A DNA stretch of 64,000 bases. Origin: an uncultured Granulosicoccaceae bacterium. Its GTDB lineage: Bacteria; Pseudomonadota; Gammaproteobacteria; Granulosicoccales; Granulosicoccaceae. The stretch covers positions 242,989-306,988 of the forward strand of contig CALGLE010000004.1 of assembly GCA_937930305.1 (NCBI GenBank). Direction: 5' to 3'. This document shows positions 39,612 through 47,591 of the stretch, one piece after another; within the stretch, counting starts at the first letter, position 1, and the number at the start of each line of letters is the position of its first letter. The translations under genes and the position numbers were made by a program. The notes beneath the pieces are model-generated. The model worked only from the letters and a program-made list of their open reading frames with translations. It ran no database searches and was not told where the DNA came from.

Positions 39612-41394
39612 GTTAGAAGCACCGCACAGCAATCGGCGGGATTTACAAAACTTAGCCAAGCTAAGCACCTATCTTTGGGAATACCGAGGCCGCGTGCTTA
39701 TCGCACTGGGTTTTTTACTGTTGGCGAAATTTGCAACGGTTGCGGTGCCGTTGGTTTTGAAAGAAATTATTAACACGCTGGATGCGGAAACCACCGAGCA
39801 AAAAGTACTCACCGTGGCCATCGGGTTTGTGGCAGCTTATGGCGCTTTGCGAATTGCCAGTGCAGCGTTTAAAGAGCTGCGAGATTCTTTATTCGCCCGT
39901 GTGCGTTACCGGGCCATGCACCGTTTATCCACTAGTGTGCTCACGAAACTGCATCGCTTATCTCTGGCTTATCACCTGGAACGACGCACCGGCAGTATTT
40001 CCAGTGACCTAAACCGAGGCACCAATTCTTTAAGCTCCATAGTGAACCTATTGGTGTTTAACATCGTGCCGACTATCGCTGAATTTTTGTTGGTTGCGGT
40101 GATTTTATTTGGTGGTTACGGTTGGACTTACAGTGTTGTTGTGGCAATCACAGTCGCAGTTTATGTGGTGTTTACCCTGCTGTTTTCTGGCTGGCGTATG
40201 CAATTTCGTCATGAGATGAATCGATTGGAAAGCCAGGCGAACGGACGTGCGGTAGATAGCTTATTGAATTATGAAACCGTTAAATATTTTAATAACGAAC
40301 CCTTAGAGCAAAAAGCCTACGACGGTTATTTAAGTGATTGGTCGGATGCGGGTGTTAAAAGCCAGATTACGATGTCTAGCCTGAACTTTGGTCAAACCGC
40401 TATCGTGACCGTGGGCGTAACGCTGATCATGATGATCGCTGCGAAAGAGGTGACAACCGATACCATCACGCTGGGTGACATCGTGCTAATTAACGCGTTA
40501 ATGCTGCAACTGTTTGTACCGTTGAATGCACTCGGTGTGGTTTATCGCGGCTTACAATACGCCCTGGCTGATATGGACCTCATTATCAAGCTGTTAGAAA
40601 AAACCCCTGAAATTCAGGATAAACCCAATGCCAAAGCCTTAAGCATTCAACAAGCGGGCTTAGTGTTTGATGATGTGCATTTTGCCTATCTTCCTGAACG
40701 CCCCATTTTAAAAGGGGTCAGTTTTCGGGTTGAACCAGGGCAAAAGGTTGCGGTTGTAGGGCCATCAGGATCCGGTAAATCCACGTTATCACGATTACTT
40801 TTTCGGTTCTACGATGTGGATGCTGGCAGCATTCAAGTGGATGGGGTGGACATACGCGAATGCACTCAAGCGAGCTTGCGGGCGCAGTTGGGTGTGGTGC
40901 CTCAAGATACCGTCATGTTTAATGAGTCGTTGCAATACAACTTGCAGTACGCCAATACGGACGCGTCGCTGGATGATGTGAAAGCAGCCGCCAAAGCGGC
41001 TAATTTGGATCGCTTCATCGAACAACTACCAGGCGGGTACGACACCATAGTCGGTGAGCGAGGCCTAAAATTGTCGGGCGGAGAGAAACAGCGCGTGGCC
41101 ATCGCTCGTGTCATGTTGAAAGCGCCACCCATTATTGTGTTTGATGAGGCCACATCCAGTTTGGACACACAAACCGAGAAAGTGATACTGGATGGGCTGA
41201 ATGCTGCAGCCGAGCGTGCCACGTCCTTGGTGATAGCGCATCGATTGTCCACCATCGTTGATGCGGATCAAATCTTGGTGCTGGACGAGGGTGTCATCGT
41301 AGAGCGTGGCGATCACGACAGCTTACTCAATCAGCAGGGCTTGTACGCAAAGCTTTGGTTTATGCAGCAAGAGACCAACAACGACTCAGCGTAA
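39601..41394 (+). CDS. Atm1-type ABC exporter (permease-ATPase)
   Basis: This 597-residue half-transporter has a six-helix transmembrane domain (about 25-320) and a C-terminal ATPase with Walker A G-P-S-G-S-G-K-S-T, signature L-S-G-G-E-K-Q-R and the Walker B end V-F-D-E-A-T-S. The sequence resembles the Atm1/HMT1 group that exports glutathione conjugates or persulphides and takes part in metal detoxification. The ATG at 39601 is favoured over 39562 because it shortens the overlap with dusA. Placement near glutathione-dependent formaldehyde genes is suggestive but not evidence of function. Confidence 0.88.
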   Translation: MHRRLEAPHSNRRDLQNLAKLSTYLWEYRGRVLIALGFLLLAKFATVAVPLVLKEIINTLDAETTEQKVLTVAIGFVAAYGALRIASAAFKELRDSLFARVRYRAMHRLSTSVLTKLHRLSLAYHLERRTGSISSDLNRGTNSLSSIVNLLVFNIVPTIAEFLLVAVILFGGYGWTYSVVVAITVAVYVVFTLLFSGWRMQFRHEMNRLESQANGRAVDSLLNYETVKYFNNEPLEQKAYDGYLSDWSDAGVKSQITMSSLNFGQTAIVTVGVTLIMMIAAKEVTTDTITLGDIVLINALMLQLFVPLNALGVVYRGLQYALADMDLIIKLLEKTPEIQDKPNAKALSIQQAGLVFDDVHFAYLPERPILKGVSFRVEPGQKVAVVGPSGSGKSTLSRLLFRFYDVDAGSIQVDGVDIRECTQASLRAQLGVVPQDTVMFNESLQYNLQYANTDASLDDVKAAAKAANLDRFIEQLPGGYDTIVGERGLKLSGGEKQRVAIARVMLKAPPIIVFDEATSSLDTQTEKVILDGLNAAAERATSLVIAHRLSTIVDADQILVLDEGVIVERGDHDSLLNQQGLYAKLWFMQQETNNDSA

Positions 41395-41403
41395 AATTTA
41401 ACG

Positions 41404-41955
41404 CTAGCCGCGGATGAGCTGGAGAAATTCGTTGCGAGTATTGATGTCGGATCGGAAGGTGCCCAGCATGGAAGAGGTGGTCATCATGGAATTTTGTTTT
41501 TGTACGCCACGCATCATCATGCACATGTGCTGACATTCAATAACAACCCCAACCCCCATACCATTAGTCACTTCACTGATGGCGCGAGCGATTTGTTGGG
41601 TGAGGTTCTCTTGGATCTGCAATCGACGAGCGTACATATCCACAATGCGCGCAATTTTCGATAGTCCAATGACTTTTTCGACCGGCAAATAGGCCACATG
41701 TGCCTTGCCTATAAACGGCAACATGTGGTGTTCACACAGGGAATACAGCTCGATATCTCGAACGATAACCATTTCTTCACTGTCACTTTCAAATACAGCA
41801 CCGTTGACCACTTCTTCCAACGTTTGGTTGTAGCCATGGGTTAAATATTCCATGGCTTTTGCAGCCCGTTTGGGTGTGTCGAGTAGCCCATCTCGCTGCA
41901 GGTCTTCACCAACGCCTGTTAGGATGGCTGCGTACGCATCAGTCATTGCGGTCAT
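41404..41955 (-). CDS. folE: GTP cyclohydrolase I
   Basis: FolE (183 residues) opens GTP to dihydroneopterin triphosphate, the first step of folate synthesis. Zinc ligands lie in L-C-E-H-H-M-L-P-F and [11 protein letters not shown]. The G-K-A-H-V-A-Y-L-P and [15 protein letters not shown] motifs are typical. The ATG at 41955 follows GGAG by six to seven bases; an open extension to 42060 is not family-like. It converges with the exporter gene (nine bases apart). Confidence 0.96.
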   Translation of the reverse strand: MTAMTDAYAAILTGVGEDLQRDGLLDTPKRAAKAMEYLTHGYNQTLEEVVNGAVFESDSEEMVIVRDIELYSLCEHHMLPFIGKAHVAYLPVEKVIGLSKIARIVDMYARRLQIQENLTQQIARAISEVTNGMGVGVVIECQHMCMMMRGVQKQNSMMTTSSMLGTFRSDINTRNEFLQLIRG

Positions 41956-42263
41956 TGGGCACTCCGATTTAGTCGAGTTTGCTTTACAGATCAACGAACT
42001 ATAGCCGAATTCTCGGGCGCGCCACGCATTTGGCACGACTTTGGGTGACTCGTCAAACATTGTGGCGCAATGGGGTACAGCTATCTACTCAGAACCTGCG
42101 ACGCGCTCTGCTGTCATAAACTGTGCGTAAATTTAGAGGTTAACGGCGCGCGGCTCGCCCTTGTGGTGCAGTGCTTGCGTTATATACCGCTCTTTACACC
42201 TGATTTATTGGTGTGCCGCTGATCGCAAACGCAGTTGGCGTCGCCACAATATAGGAACTCAAA
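41956..42263. promoter_or_regulatory. Divergent folE/fadE control region, 308 bases
   Basis: No gene is seen here. On the minus strand, TATAGT at 41998-42003 is a good -10 for folE but lacks a well-spaced -35. On the plus strand, TTGTGG (42161-42166), 16 bases, then TATACC (42183-42188) is a weak sigma-70 candidate for fadE. AGGA lies eight bases before the fadE ATG. I saw no clear palindrome of the FadR or PsrA type. Confidence 0.4.
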
Positions 42264-44774
42264 ATGGGCATTCTGTTCTGGTTACTGGTAATTGCTGGGG
42301 TGACATACACCCTGGCCACTTTTGGTCCGAGTTTAATGGCCGCCACCATCGGTGGTGGTGTGATTCTGTTGATCGCTTCGATGTTTGGATTTTTGGGGGG
42401 ATTTTTCGGATTGATTGTCGCCTTGCTGTTCATCGCGGCGGCAGTCGTATTCAACGTTCGCAGCATCCGTATGAAGCTGGTGACCTCTCCCATGCTGAAC
42501 TACGTCAGAAAAGTTTTGCCGCCCATGTCGAACACGGAACGTGAGGCCATTGAGGCAGGTACCGTTTGGTGGGATGCCGAGTTGTTTCAAGGTGCGCCTA
42601 ATTGGAAACAGTTGTTGGATTATCCCGAAGCTGCGCTAACCGATGAAGAGCAAGCCTTCTGCGATGGCCCTGCCCAAGAATTGTGCGCCATGATGGATGA
42701 TTGGGAAATCACCTACGAAGCGAACAACTTGCCAGAGTATGCGTGGGACCACATCAAGAAGCATCGATTTCTGGGCATGGTCATTCCGAAGGAATATGGC
42801 GGCCTAGGTTTTTCTGCCATGGCGCATTCGGAAGTGGTAACCAAATTATCTGCTCGCAGTGTTTCGGGTGGTGTGTGCGTCATGGTGCCCAATTCACTCG
42901 GCCCGGGTGAGTTATTACTGCACTACGGTACAGACGAGCAGAAAAATTACTATTTGCCGCGTCTTGCCAAAGGTGAGGAGATTCCTTGCTTTGCGTTAAC
43001 TGGCCCCAGTGCCGGTTCCGATGCCGGCGCCATGCCTGACTTTGGCATCGTTTGTAAAGGCGAATTTGACGGTAAAGAGGTGCTGGGCCTACGAGTCACT
43101 TGGGAAAAACGTTACATCACACTCGGCCCCATCGCCACGCTATTGGGATTAGCTTTCAAAGCCTACGACCCCGATGGATTGCTAGGTGATGTAGAAGACT
43201 TAGGCATCACTTGCGCGCTAATTCCCACAGACACCCCGGGCGTGAATATTGGTCGGCGTCATATGCCATTGAATCAAGCGTTCATGAACGGGCCGAACAG
43301 CGGTAAAGATGTATTCATTCCGATGGAATGGATTATTGGTGGGCAAGACATGGTGGGCCAAGGCTGGCGAATGCTGATGGAATCGCTATCGGTTGGTCGT
43401 GGAATTTCTTTGCCTTCGACCGGTGTTGCTGCCGGTAAAGCCTGTTCTCGATTCGTTGGCGGATACGCTCGAGTGCGTCGCCAATTTAATCTACCCATCG
43501 GCAAATTTGAAGGGGTAGAAGAAGTTTTAGGCCGCATTGCAGGCTTAACCTACACCATGGACGCAGGTCGTCGCCTAACGTGCGCAGCCCTAGATCAAGG
43601 CGAGAAGCCATCGGTGGTGTCCGCTATTTTGAAACACTTCAACACCGAAGGTATGCGCATCGTGGTGAACGATGGCATGGACATCATCGGCGGGAAGGGC
43701 ATTTGTTTAGGGCCCAGTAACTTTTTAGGTCGCTCTTACCAAGGTATACCGGTTGGTATTACCGTTGAAGGTGCAAACATCCTCACTCGCAGCATGATTG
43801 TTTTCGGTCAAGGTGCGATGCGCTGTCACCCTTGGTTGATCAAAGAAATTCAATCAGCCTCTTTGCCAAACCGACAAGAGGCGTTAGAGAATTTTGATGA
43901 AGCTCTGCGCGGGCACATCGGATACGCCATTCAAAATGGGGCGCGTTCCTTACTGCACGGGTTAACAAAAGGGCGATTGGTATCAGCGCCGATCAGCGGT
44001 CCTAACGCAAAGTACTATCGCCGATTGACACGAATGAGTGCTGCTTATTCGTTCTTAGCCGATTTCGCTATGTTGTTTTTAGGTGGTGGTTTAAAACGTA
44101 AAGAAATGCTGTCTGGTCGATTTGCTGATGGTTTAATTCATATGTACATGGCCTCAGCGGTGCTGAAACGCTTTGAAGACACAGGCGCTCCTGCAGAAGA
44201 TCAGGCGCTAATGGAGTGGTCTGTTCGACACTGCTTATTTCAAACACAAATTGCACTTGATCAAATCTTGCGTAATTTTCCGTCCAAACCCATTGGTTTA
44301 ATTTTGCGTGGCATTGTGTTCCCATTGGGGCGTCGGTACCGAACGCCGAACGATAAACTCACCCAAGCGTGTGCAAGAGTTTTAATGTCACCGTCTGAGT
44401 CACGAGATCGATTAACCGATGGTTTGTACATCACCCGCGACCCAGCTGATCCAACTGGGGCCATTGAATACGCCTTGGATTGCGTCATGGCTGCAGCTTC
44501 TGCAGAACGTAAGATTAAAGACTCTCGTAAAAAACCGTCTTACGGTATTGCGTATGAGGATTGGCTGCAAGAATTAGTGTCTGAGGGCATCATCGATTCG
44601 GATGAAGCAGAGTTGGTTGCGATTGCTGCAAAGGCAACGCACACCGTGGTGATGGTGGATGACTTCCCGAATGAGCAAGTTCAAGCGGGATCGTTAGACG
44701 ATCATCTAGGCTCTTACATTCAGAATCCGTTGGCTGAAGCCGCTGCAGCGCAACGCCAAGCCAAAAGTGCTTAA
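42264..44774 (+). CDS. fadE: Acyl-CoA dehydrogenase FadE, membrane-anchored
   Basis: FadE (836 residues) performs the first oxidation of fatty acid beta-oxidation and is much longer than soluble acyl-CoA dehydrogenases, as is known for FadE. Two or three N-terminal hydrophobic segments (about 2-62) should anchor it. The dehydrogenase core contains P-K-E-Y-G-G-L-G-F, C-F-A-L-T-G-P-S-A-G-S-D-A-G and G-R-G-I-S-L-P-S. A long C-terminal domain follows with D-G-L-Y-I-T. It lies on its own with a 308-base upstream region and a strong stem-loop after the stop. It fits with the fadL operon further right. Confidence 0.95.
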   Translation: MGILFWLLVIAGVTYTLATFGPSLMAATIGGGVILLIASMFGFLGGFFGLIVALLFIAAAVVFNVRSIRMKLVTSPMLNYVRKVLPPMSNTEREAIEAGTVWWDAELFQGAPNWKQLLDYPEAALTDEEQAFCDGPAQELCAMMDDWEITYEANNLPEYAWDHIKKHRFLGMVIPKEYGGLGFSAMAHSEVVTKLSARSVSGGVCVMVPNSLGPGELLLHYGTDEQKNYYLPRLAKGEEIPCFALTGPSAGSDAGAMPDFGIVCKGEFDGKEVLGLRVTWEKRYITLGPIATLLGLAFKAYDPDGLLGDVEDLGITCALIPTDTPGVNIGRRHMPLNQAFMNGPNSGKDVFIPMEWIIGGQDMVGQGWRMLMESLSVGRGISLPSTGVAAGKACSRFVGGYARVRRQFNLPIGKFEGVEEVLGRIAGLTYTMDAGRRLTCAALDQGEKPSVVSAILKHFNTEGMRIVVNDGMDIIGGKGICLGPSNFLGRSYQGIPVGITVEGANILTRSMIVFGQGAMRCHPWLIKEIQSASLPNRQEALENFDEALRGHIGYAIQNGARSLLHGLTKGRLVSAPISGPNAKYYRRLTRMSAAYSFLADFAMLFLGGGLKRKEMLSGRFADGLIHMYMASAVLKRFEDTGAPAEDQALMEWSVRHCLFQTQIALDQILRNFPSKPIGLILRGIVFPLGRRYRTPNDKLTQACARVLMSPSESRDRLTDGLYITRDPADPTGAIEYALDCVMAAASAERKIKDSRKKPSYGIAYEDWLQELVSEGIIDSDEAELVAIAAKATHTVVMVDDFPNEQVQAGSLDDHLGSYIQNPLAEAAAAQRQAKSA

Positions 44775-44787
44775 ACAGGTCCTGTAC

Positions 44788-44820
44788 AGTGGTGATGGGA
44801 TTGTCTGATCCATCACCACT
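44788..44820 (+). terminator. Strong stem-loop after fadE
   Basis: AGTGGTGATGG (44788-44798) pairs perfectly with CCATCACCACT (44810-44820), and the stem can be extended inward by two pairs past a bulged G. It starts 13 bases after the fadE stop. No U tract follows, so it is either a factor-assisted terminator or a 3'-end stabiliser. Confidence 0.55.
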
Positions 44821-44911
44821 TAACTGGAATTGGTCTAGAAGCTAGAGAGAAGCTTGGCATTCATTAGTTAACCTCGTTTGCTTTTTTGTGTGTAGCCATG
44901 ACGCAACCGAT

Positions 44912-46165
44912 ATGACCGTATTGATCGCTGGTGGAGGCATTGCTGGATTGACTCTGGGATTGACCCTAGAGCAAATAGGTGTGCCATTTAAGCTCTATGA
45001 ATCCACTCAAACGTTCGCACCGCGAGGGGTTGGCATCAATTTACAACCCAATGCAGTTCGCGAATTGTTTGAATTGGGCTTAGAGAACGCGCTAGACAAC
45101 ATCGGCATAAGGACACAAGAATATGGCTTGTTTACGAAAACCGGTCAGCAAATTTGGACAGAGCCTCGCGGGGTAGATGCCGGTTATCGGTGGCCACAAT
45201 TCTCGGTGCATCGTGGTGAATTACAGATGCTGTTGCTTAACACACTCAAGGCTCGCGTCGGTGAAGCGTGTATCGTTTCAGGGCATAAAGCCACGGGTTT
45301 TATCCTTGGTGAGCCGCATGTTCAACTTACTTTAGAAACTGCCTTGAATAGGTTGAATGTGAAGGGGGAATTGTTGATTGCGGCTGACGGTATACATTCG
45401 ACTTTGCGCGCACAAATGTATCCTAATGAGGGGGATCCTGTTTGGGATGGCCGAATTCTGTTTCGAGCCATCAGTGCGGGCAAACCGTTTCGTACTGGTG
45501 CTTCTATGATTTTAGCGGGGCACGATACACAGCGTTTTGTGGCCTATCCCATCACCCACCCAAATTCAAGCTCCGGATTGGCAGAGATAAATTGGATTGC
45601 TGAAATTACGGTGGACAATTCTGAGGGTTGGCAGCGAGTCGATTGGGATGGTGGTGTCGACATCCAGCGGTTCTTGCCGTTATTTGAAGATTGGAATTTT
45701 GATTGGTTGCCCATTCCAGAATTAATTAAGGCAGCCCACATCGCTCACGAATATCCGATGATCGATCGCGACCCTTTGCCGCAATGGACACAGGGGCGTG
45801 TGACGTTGATGGGCGATGCCGCGCACCCGGCTTACCCGGTGGGCTCTAACGGTGCTAGCCAAGCAATTATGGACGCAAGAATTCTGGGTGCCAGTATCGT
45901 TTCTAATGGGCTGAACTCTGAAGCGTTACAGCACTATGAGGCGCAAGTAAGGCCTCAAACCAGCGAGGTCGTGTTAGCAAACCGGCATGGCGGTGGGCCT
46001 GATGCAGTCTTGCAAATGGTGGAGGATCGACTAACCGACCCCACAGCCCGTGTGGAGTCGGTTATTTCTAAAGAAGAACTGGCATCGCATGCGGCAAGCT
46101 ATAAATCAAAAGCCGGGTTCGCCATTGATGCCTTGAACCATCGAGACTCGATTATTCCAAGATAA
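44912..46165 (+). CDS. FAD-dependent monooxygenase, PhzS-like
   Basis: This 417-residue flavoprotein hydroxylase is of the group that includes PhzS and salicylate hydroxylase. The FAD motif G-G-G-I-A-G-L is at the N-terminus, the family D-G motif appears as A-A-D-G-I-H-S-T, and the ribityl-binding block is G-D-A-A-H-P-A-Y-P-V-G-S-N-G-A-S-Q. R-G-V-G-I-N-L-Q-P-N-A-V and H-R-G-E-L-Q-M are especially like PhzS. The ATG at 44912 is chosen over a GTG at 44888. No phenazine genes are present, so the substrate is unknown. It converges on the ClpP-like gene. Confidence 0.85.
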   Translation: MTVLIAGGGIAGLTLGLTLEQIGVPFKLYESTQTFAPRGVGINLQPNAVRELFELGLENALDNIGIRTQEYGLFTKTGQQIWTEPRGVDAGYRWPQFSVHRGELQMLLLNTLKARVGEACIVSGHKATGFILGEPHVQLTLETALNRLNVKGELLIAADGIHSTLRAQMYPNEGDPVWDGRILFRAISAGKPFRTGASMILAGHDTQRFVAYPITHPNSSSGLAEINWIAEITVDNSEGWQRVDWDGGVDIQRFLPLFEDWNFDWLPIPELIKAAHIAHEYPMIDRDPLPQWTQGRVTLMGDAAHPAYPVGSNGASQAIMDARILGASIVSNGLNSEALQHYEAQVRPQTSEVVLANRHGGGPDAVLQMVEDRLTDPTARVESVISKEELASHAASYKSKAGFAIDALNHRDSIIPR

Positions 46166-46183
46166 GTCGTGGCCCAAAATGGG

Positions 46184-46795
46184 CTATCGAATCTCTGATT
46201 GCTTTGAAATGATGTGGGTTGCCAAACCATAGTCAACCGCTTCATTGGCGGACAACCAGAAATCTCGGTCGGTGTCTTTGGCAACCTTTTCCAACGTCTG
46301 GCCCGTCGCGTTAGCGAACAGTAGGTTCAAACGATCACGCATAATTTGAATTTCGCGCGCTTGGATGGCGATATCGGTTGCTTTGCCGCCCACACCACCG
46401 CTGGGTGCGTGCAGCAGGAATCGTGTGTTCTCAAGCACGTAGCGATCTTCTTTTTCCGCTGCGATGTAAATGAGTGCACCGGCACTGGCAACCCAACCTG
46501 AACCTAATACTCTTACGCGAGGCTTAATGAACTTGATGGTGTCGTGCACCATGTCACCGGATTCAACGTGGCCACCAGGTGAGGAGATAATGACCGTGAT
46601 CGGGTCATCGCTGGCCTCAGACAGCGCGAACAGGCTTAAACAAACTCGTTCAGCGAGGGTGTGGGTGATTTGTCCTGTCACCATCACCATTCTTGATTGG
46701 AAGAAATACTTCTCTGCGATAGAGGAAGCTGGTCTCTTCTGATCTTCGTCATCCGAGTCGTCGTCAAGGCGCACAATTTTTGGGTCAGTCATCAT
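46184..46795 (-). CDS. ClpP-like serine protease, stand-alone
   Basis: This 203-residue ClpP/crotonase-fold protease keeps the catalytic triad: Ser104 in V-A-S-A-G-A, His129 in L-L-H-A-P-S-G-G and Asp174 in A-K-D-T-D-R-D. The oxyanion loop is S-P-G-G. The usual A-S-M-G around the serine is A-S-A-G, and the N-terminus carries an acidic stretch (D-D-D-S-D-D-E-D) in place of the Clp axial loop. No ClpX or ClpA gene is adjacent. Starts at 46795 or 46792 (tandem ATG) are possible, and TTG at 46810 is less likely. It may be a ClpP2-type or ATP-independent homologue. Confidence 0.82.
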   Translation of the reverse strand: MMTDPKIVRLDDDSDDEDQKRPASSIAEKYFFQSRMVMVTGQITHTLAERVCLSLFALSEASDDPITVIISSPGGHVESGDMVHDTIKFIKPRVRVLGSGWVASAGALIYIAAEKEDRYVLENTRFLLHAPSGGVGGKATDIAIQAREIQIMRDRLNLLFANATGQTLEKVAKDTDRDFWLSANEAVDYGLATHIISKQSEIR

Positions 46796-46908
46796 AGGGT
46801 AATTAGCCAATTTCTTGTCAGCGAGTATAGTTGGTATTGTCGGTCAAATACAGGCAGGAATCGCACCGGTTACTCGCTTGGGGTTAGCTTTACACAAAAG
46901 CCATAGGC

Positions 46909-46940
46909 AAAAAAAAGCGACCCATGAGTGAGTCGCTTTT
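46909..46940 (-). terminator. Intrinsic terminator of the fadL operon
   Basis: On the minus strand, AAAAGCGAC (46940-46932) pairs with GTCGCTTTT (46921-46913), and the message then runs through eight U residues encoded by 46916-46909. It lies 46 bases after the chalcone-isomerase-fold gene stop and should end the fadL-volA transcript. The A run preceding the other arm on the plus strand makes it possibly bidirectional. Confidence 0.85.
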
Positions 46941-46985
46941 CCGCTAGGTGCCGCACGTCCACAGGGTGCCGGCATTTGGGCAAGT

Positions 46986-47591
46986 TTAACTGCCTAACAT
47001 GCCATTTTTCAATTTGCCCTGAACCGGTTTATCACCAAGCCAAATACCAAACAAAGCTTGTTTAAATTCTAAGCCTTCAATTATCACCGGATCTTCACCG
47101 TTGCGTGTCATGGTTGTTCCTACGCCTGGCTCATAGGCCAAGGTATAGGTCACACCACGTTTCACGGGTTTGTCCATGGCCGCAATCATGGCATCCACGC
47201 CACCTTGAACCGAAGACATGTCGCCTCCGGTCGATGCTTTAAAGCCGTCATTTAGTGCCTCAACTAATTTGTCTTTGGTCACCAATTTGGACAATATGTG
47301 TAGGTGAATACCCATCGGTTTATCCGCGGCAGTCACGGCATTGCCGTCGCCAGATTCATCGGTATAGAGTGCTGCTGCGTACAACTTAAACACCGCACGG
47401 GTACGCAAACCTGCACCGCGCAAGGGCAGCTCTGCGCCACTGATGTTAAGGCTATCGGGCACAGTCGCGTTGCCCACTTTTTTCGCATAAGCCGGGGATG
47501 CAACCGCTAAAGTTACCAGCGTGGCTATGGCGATAACCGCCGAACGCACCGTAATGCGCAATGACGCCAGCGAAGTTGTTGATGCCATCAT
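46986..47591 (-). CDS. Chalcone-isomerase-fold periplasmic protein
   Basis: This 201-residue protein has an N-terminal signal peptide (hydrophobic about 15-32, cleavage likely after A-Y-A near residue 36) and a bacterial chalcone-isomerase-like domain. L-R-G-A-G-L-R-T-R-A-V-F-K-L-Y-A-A-A-L-Y is the hallmark strand-helix, and I-W-L-G-D-K-P-V...L-K-N-G-M-L-G is the end. Plant members of this fold include fatty-acid-binding proteins without isomerase activity. The gene is coupled to the lipase by ATGA (47588-47591) and follows fadL, so a periplasmic fatty acid carrier is a reasonable guess. Confidence 0.85.
   Translation of the reverse strand: MMASTTSLASLRITVRSAVIAIATLVTLAVASPAYAKKVGNATVPDSLNISGAELPLRGAGLRTRAVFKLYAAALYTDESGDGNAVTAADKPMGIHLHILSKLVTKDKLVEALNDGFKASTGGDMSSVQGGVDAMIAAMDKPVKRGVTYTLAYEPGVGTTMTRNGEDPVIIEGLEFKQALFGIWLGDKPVQGKLKNGMLGS

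Noticed and set aside
41389..41405. AGCGT...ACGCT dyad between the exporter and folE
   Set aside because: The stem is only five pairs around an AT core and lies over both stop regions; it is too weak to call a terminator.
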